Shown piece after piece: positions 6,701-8,101 of a DNA stretch of 8,101 nt (within the stretch, counting starts at the first letter, position 1; each line of letters starts with the position of its first letter). The notes below the pieces were generated by a model. That model had not been told where the DNA came from. It worked only from the letters and a program-made list of their open reading frames with translations, and ran no database searches. The DNA comes from Candidatus Heimdallarchaeota archaeon (GTDB lineage: Archaea > Asgardarchaeota > Heimdallarchaeia > Heimdallarchaeales > Kariarchaeaceae), in the NCBI GenBank assembly GCA_021399405.1, contig JAAFKL010000231.1, positions 1 to 8,101 on the forward strand. The letters are read 5' to 3'. A program made the translations under genes and the position numbers.

Positions 6701-7895
6701 TTGGGATATAATTGAATTTAATTCCATCCCATGTGAAATAACCAAATTCTCTATAGCCATTTCTGATACCTCTAAATAATAGATACTGATCTCCATTACC
6801 AAATAAATCTACAGATTGGGTAACATGCAAACCACCTGATGATAATCCATTAATTTTTGTACTTTCTATTTGCATTTCATATGTTAAATTACTATCATTC
6901 CATTCGAATGAATAAATTTTAATCGCATCCACATCGTAAACATATGAGAGGAGATTTGTAAATCCATCCTGATCATAATCCCAAGCAAATATATTGTTAG
7001 GGCCATTAGGAAATTGATATGAGAATTGCTCTGAAAACGAATTTGTGCTCTCATAATTATAAATAGTCACTAAACCACCATAACTAGCAACTATAATCTC
7101 ATATTCACCGTCATTATTTAAATCATCAATAAATACACCGCTACCTGTGCTTTGATGTGAATATTGACTATTATTCAATAATGCATTTGAACTAAACTCA
7201 TGGTGGTTCCATTTACCCATATAATAGCCATAAACAAGACTAATATCACTTTTTAAATCTGTATCAAAATCAAATGTATCGTAGGCATAGATACCATCCG
7301 AAGATGGAATTTCAGCGGATAACTCTACAAAATCATTATTGTCGATTTTTGCGAGCACATAAGGTCTATTATTTCCTGCAACCGCGTCTTGTAATAGAAC
7401 ATACAAACTTCCATTGTTGTAAATATCTATAATATTAGGATTCATTATATTCGGGTATGTTTTTTTGAGAACTACAGTTGAAAAATTGGAGGTAGTTTTA
7501 TCCCATTCAAGTAGCTGCAAATTTGTAATTCCTAATAAATCGGCTGGAGTACCATCTGGTGCACTACTAACAAATATTTCAGGTAAATTATCATTATCAA
7601 AATCAGTTGGATTCCTAGGAAAAACAAATCCATAATTTAGCGATTTATTCACTGTCCAGTTACCAATGGGTATATCAATGGCATCCAATGAAATAGTGTC
7701 AATGTTTGAATCAATAAAATCGTTATTGAATTCAGAGATATTTTTCTCACCAAATTCACTTAAAGTATAAATTGAAGTAGAATTATTAATTGGAGCATTA
7801 CCTAAAATAATTAAGAAAATTAGTAAAAAAATTGCAAAATAAAACCCCATATTTGATTTGTTAGTGCCCATATTATTCTTATAAATTCTAACCAT
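3720..7895 (-). CDS. Giant modular cell-surface protein: FG-GAP propeller, jelly roll, CBM9-like, twin FN3, Ig-like, cohesin-like, membrane anchor
   Basis: This 1391-residue protein is probably exported and membrane-anchored, facing outward, and likely binds glycans or other surface partners. Domains in order, numbered from 7895: signal/anchor segment ~17-32; seven FG-GAP/VCBS-like motifs starting near 98, 156, 209, 257, 306, 363 and 416, several with D-x-[DN]-x-D loops that could bind calcium (DYDQDGFTN at 306, DLNNDGEYE at 258), as in an integrin-like seven-bladed propeller; a concanavalin/LamG-like jelly roll ~455-630; a CBM9/DOMON-like module ~641-842 (SIDGTVNVAEW, DLYIGNDETYLYLAL); fibronectin type III domains ~848-937 and ~946-1035; Ig-like modules ~1036-1225; a cohesin-like module ~1227-1350; a transmembrane helix ~1368-1384 followed by GKRKFSIF. 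At least 18 N-x-S/T sequons and one cysteine are visible. No catalytic signature is seen, so an enzyme role is not supported. The start is uncertain: Met9 (7871) fits a TATA box at 7897-7904 best, while 7895 is the longest option. Confidence 0.88.
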   Translation of the reverse strand: MVRIYKNNMGTNKSNMGFYFAIFLLIFLIILGNAPINNSTSIYTLSEFGEKNISEFNNDFIDSNIDTISLDAIDIPIGNWTVNKSLNYGFVFPRNPTDFDNDNLPEIFVSSAPDGTPADLLGITNLQLLEWDKTTSNFSTVVLKKTYPNIMNPNIIDIYNNGSLYVLLQDAVAGNNRPYVLAKIDNNDFVELSAEIPSSDGIYAYDTFDFDTDLKSDISLVYGYYMGKWNHHEFSSNALLNNSQYSHQSTGSGVFIDDLNNDGEYEIIVASYGGLVTIYNYESTNSFSEQFSYQFPNGPNNIFAWDYDQDGFTNLLSYVYDVDAIKIYSFEWNDSNLTYEMQIESTKINGLSSGGLHVTQSVDLFGNGDQYLLFRGIRNGYREFGYFTWDGIKFNYIPIRSGNAGETVSTALAIQLDEDPELEVLVSYENFADGGRLWTDIMDFQGTYQYDLIVEDFDADVFVLQNQLNWTKSDSSVSVGNGYLQISTDGSYGDFASVELPADTKIIEGRVRLVSGGLDYKTPDLFVYDDSSNLIARLGANYHTNGNAPGWVTTPYGYSWDLNTPFYENVWWDVRLVFKDGYVSFFQKNPKLHNWDLILQTQTTGSPSKLSISQPWDSEINIEFLRIYTSSEVNTITIPNINSPFMSTLPSIDGTVNVAEWTDAYYSSTDFYNQGMGTTIPVDLYIGNDETYLYLALSATISSGWDGFASVSFDGNNNDLYDGNAGDLPHIDFKAERASPDGWSGYTNIGVVYDSGGLTLTSVANPSGLISASAGSSAVSYEYRIPLNVLGVNTLDAVGMALFVTSDTSNINLRYGWPTNNTQRPIGNYYYLDEFAQINLGSSDIASEPQNLIASNGDALVDLTWSAPVSDGGSSVAGYRVYRSSTSGGPYSLLADLGVVYSYSDVSAINGNSYYYIVRAVNSFGESADSNEAIGSPQEIINIPSNPQSLIAISGNNVINLTWSASADDGGSSITGYRVYRSTSSGGPYSLLADLGVVYSYSDISVINGNTYYYIVRAVNIFGESNDSNEVSGKSEISFEIQIQGSPDKEIFINTDYTLIWQIEGVYDRYEIFENEILLSSLSYDGSTINFNIHKSRIGLFEYSIIIYAGETTISDTVLVNVVGIYLDFYPDDATVVTEYGVNFEYVAQWEIYSNVEFTYQIHVNDKLEISSSSGANQTYFSNNKITYVLNYAYSLEESTDLVKLIVIYDNNTIFTDSIVILSTDANISFNFDSFLTDTTDDQIKEYSAIMQSNENTVMIQFQLIIEYDPGYLSIVEIQGIEPSLYSIDNSIGRILLNIVLYPGDEINLTCKIKINKEGTTFINIKGNELRIDNRDKEAMYGKSLVFEYSIEITVNDSSISVDVPVGGNYLLMVISTYFIIYIGKRKFSIF
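4791..5060 (-). repeat. Second copy of the tandem fibronectin type III unit
   Basis: This segment encodes residues ~946-1035 of the large surface protein. It repeats the preceding unit at a spacing of 98 codons; by hand alignment 65 of 90 residues are identical, with an unbroken block SGGPYSLLADLGVVYSYSD. The DNA around 4892-4944 differs from 5186-5238 at only about four positions, so the duplication is recent or kept uniform by gene conversion. Confidence 0.85.
5085..5354 (-). repeat. First copy of the tandem fibronectin type III unit
   Basis: This segment encodes residues ~848-937, a fibronectin type III domain with the typical core LTWSAP, GYRVYRS, NSYYYIVRAVNSFGES and SNEA. The sequence style is that of FN3 domains common in secreted bacterial glycoside hydrolases and adhesins. 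It is joined to the second copy by a short linker containing EIINIPSNP. Confidence 0.85.
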
Positions 7896-7896
7896 G

Positions 7897-7918
7897 TATT
7901 TAAGTATAGATTATATAG
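7897..7918 (-). promoter_or_regulatory. Promoter region of the giant surface-protein gene, two overlapping-range TATA candidates
   Basis: On the minus strand, CTATATAA (7911-7918) and CTTAAATA (7897-7904) are TATA-like. The nearer box is centred about 30 bases before Met9 (7871), the same geometry as at hicB and at the neighbouring gene, which favours a leaderless transcript starting at Met9. The farther box has only ~19 bases to the ATG at 7895, short for leaderless use of that start. No Shine-Dalgarno site precedes any of the three candidate Met codons (7895, 7871, 7850). The rest of 7919-8101 shows nothing I can identify. Confidence 0.5.
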
Positions 7919-8101
7919 TATTTCTTTTTGCCGATTTTCTGAATAAAAATCTAAAAATAGATAATAGAATAATGCAAACGTGGAGAGCCTATTTGATGAC
8001 ATTCTATCACAACTCCCACTGAAAATTGTCTCAAATATAGATAAAAGACCACAAAATTAATCACACACATTATTGCGTTTACCCTCCGCTATGCGTAATT
8101 A

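Noticed and set aside
7820..8002. 60-codon minus-strand open frame overlapping the start of the giant surface gene
   Set aside because: It is out of frame with the signal peptide of the surface gene, is dominated by Phe/Tyr/Leu as expected from AT-rich DNA, and would run across the promoter.

Overview
The window looks archaeal and most likely comes from an Asgard-type (Lokiarchaeia/Heimdallarchaeia-like) genome, though that placement is an inference. The DNA is strongly AT-rich. TATA-like boxes sit about 27-30 bases upstream of three start codons, so the transcripts would be nearly leaderless. Two very long secreted proteins carry a C-terminal membrane anchor with a basic tail, many N-glycosylation sequons and almost no cysteine. 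One has an Ig-like module of a style I associate with Asgard surface proteins. No rRNA, tRNA, CRISPR array or transposase is visible.

Left part (1-851, plus strand): the last 29 codons of an unidentified gene end at 91. A compact type II toxin-antitoxin pair follows, hicB (antitoxin) then hicA (toxin), overlapping by four bases and driven by a clear BRE/TATA promoter. Just after hicA lies a short fragment, in the hicA frame, that repeats the tail of the upstream gene (EYLGFDKLE plus flanks). The TA pair is therefore bracketed by two homologous gene ends, which suggests insertion or duplication-deletion. T-rich DNA after this relic probably ends the transcript.

Right part (852-7895, minus strand): two large genes face hicBA tail to tail. 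The first transcribed (3720-7895) encodes a ~1390-residue modular surface protein: signal/anchor segment, seven FG-GAP-like propeller blades, a concanavalin/LamG-like jelly roll, a CBM9/DOMON-like sugar-binding module, two nearly identical fibronectin type III domains, Ig-like modules, a cohesin-like module and a C-terminal transmembrane anchor. The second (852-3605) encodes a ~917-residue protein with signal peptide, a large helical domain that may be an alpha/alpha toroid, four beta-sandwich-like segments and a C-terminal anchor with a basic tail. It has its own TATA box and an 8-bp palindrome in the gap behind the first gene. The pair plausibly forms a cell-surface glycan-binding or adhesion unit, with the second protein as a possible enzyme or partner; this is inferred from architecture and adjacency only.

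The remaining 206 bases (7896-8101) hold the promoter region of the large surface gene and nothing else I can support. The most notable items are the repeated gene tail around hicBA, the seven-blade propeller fused to sugar-binding and cohesin-like modules, the recently duplicated FN3 pair, and the unassigned partner protein.
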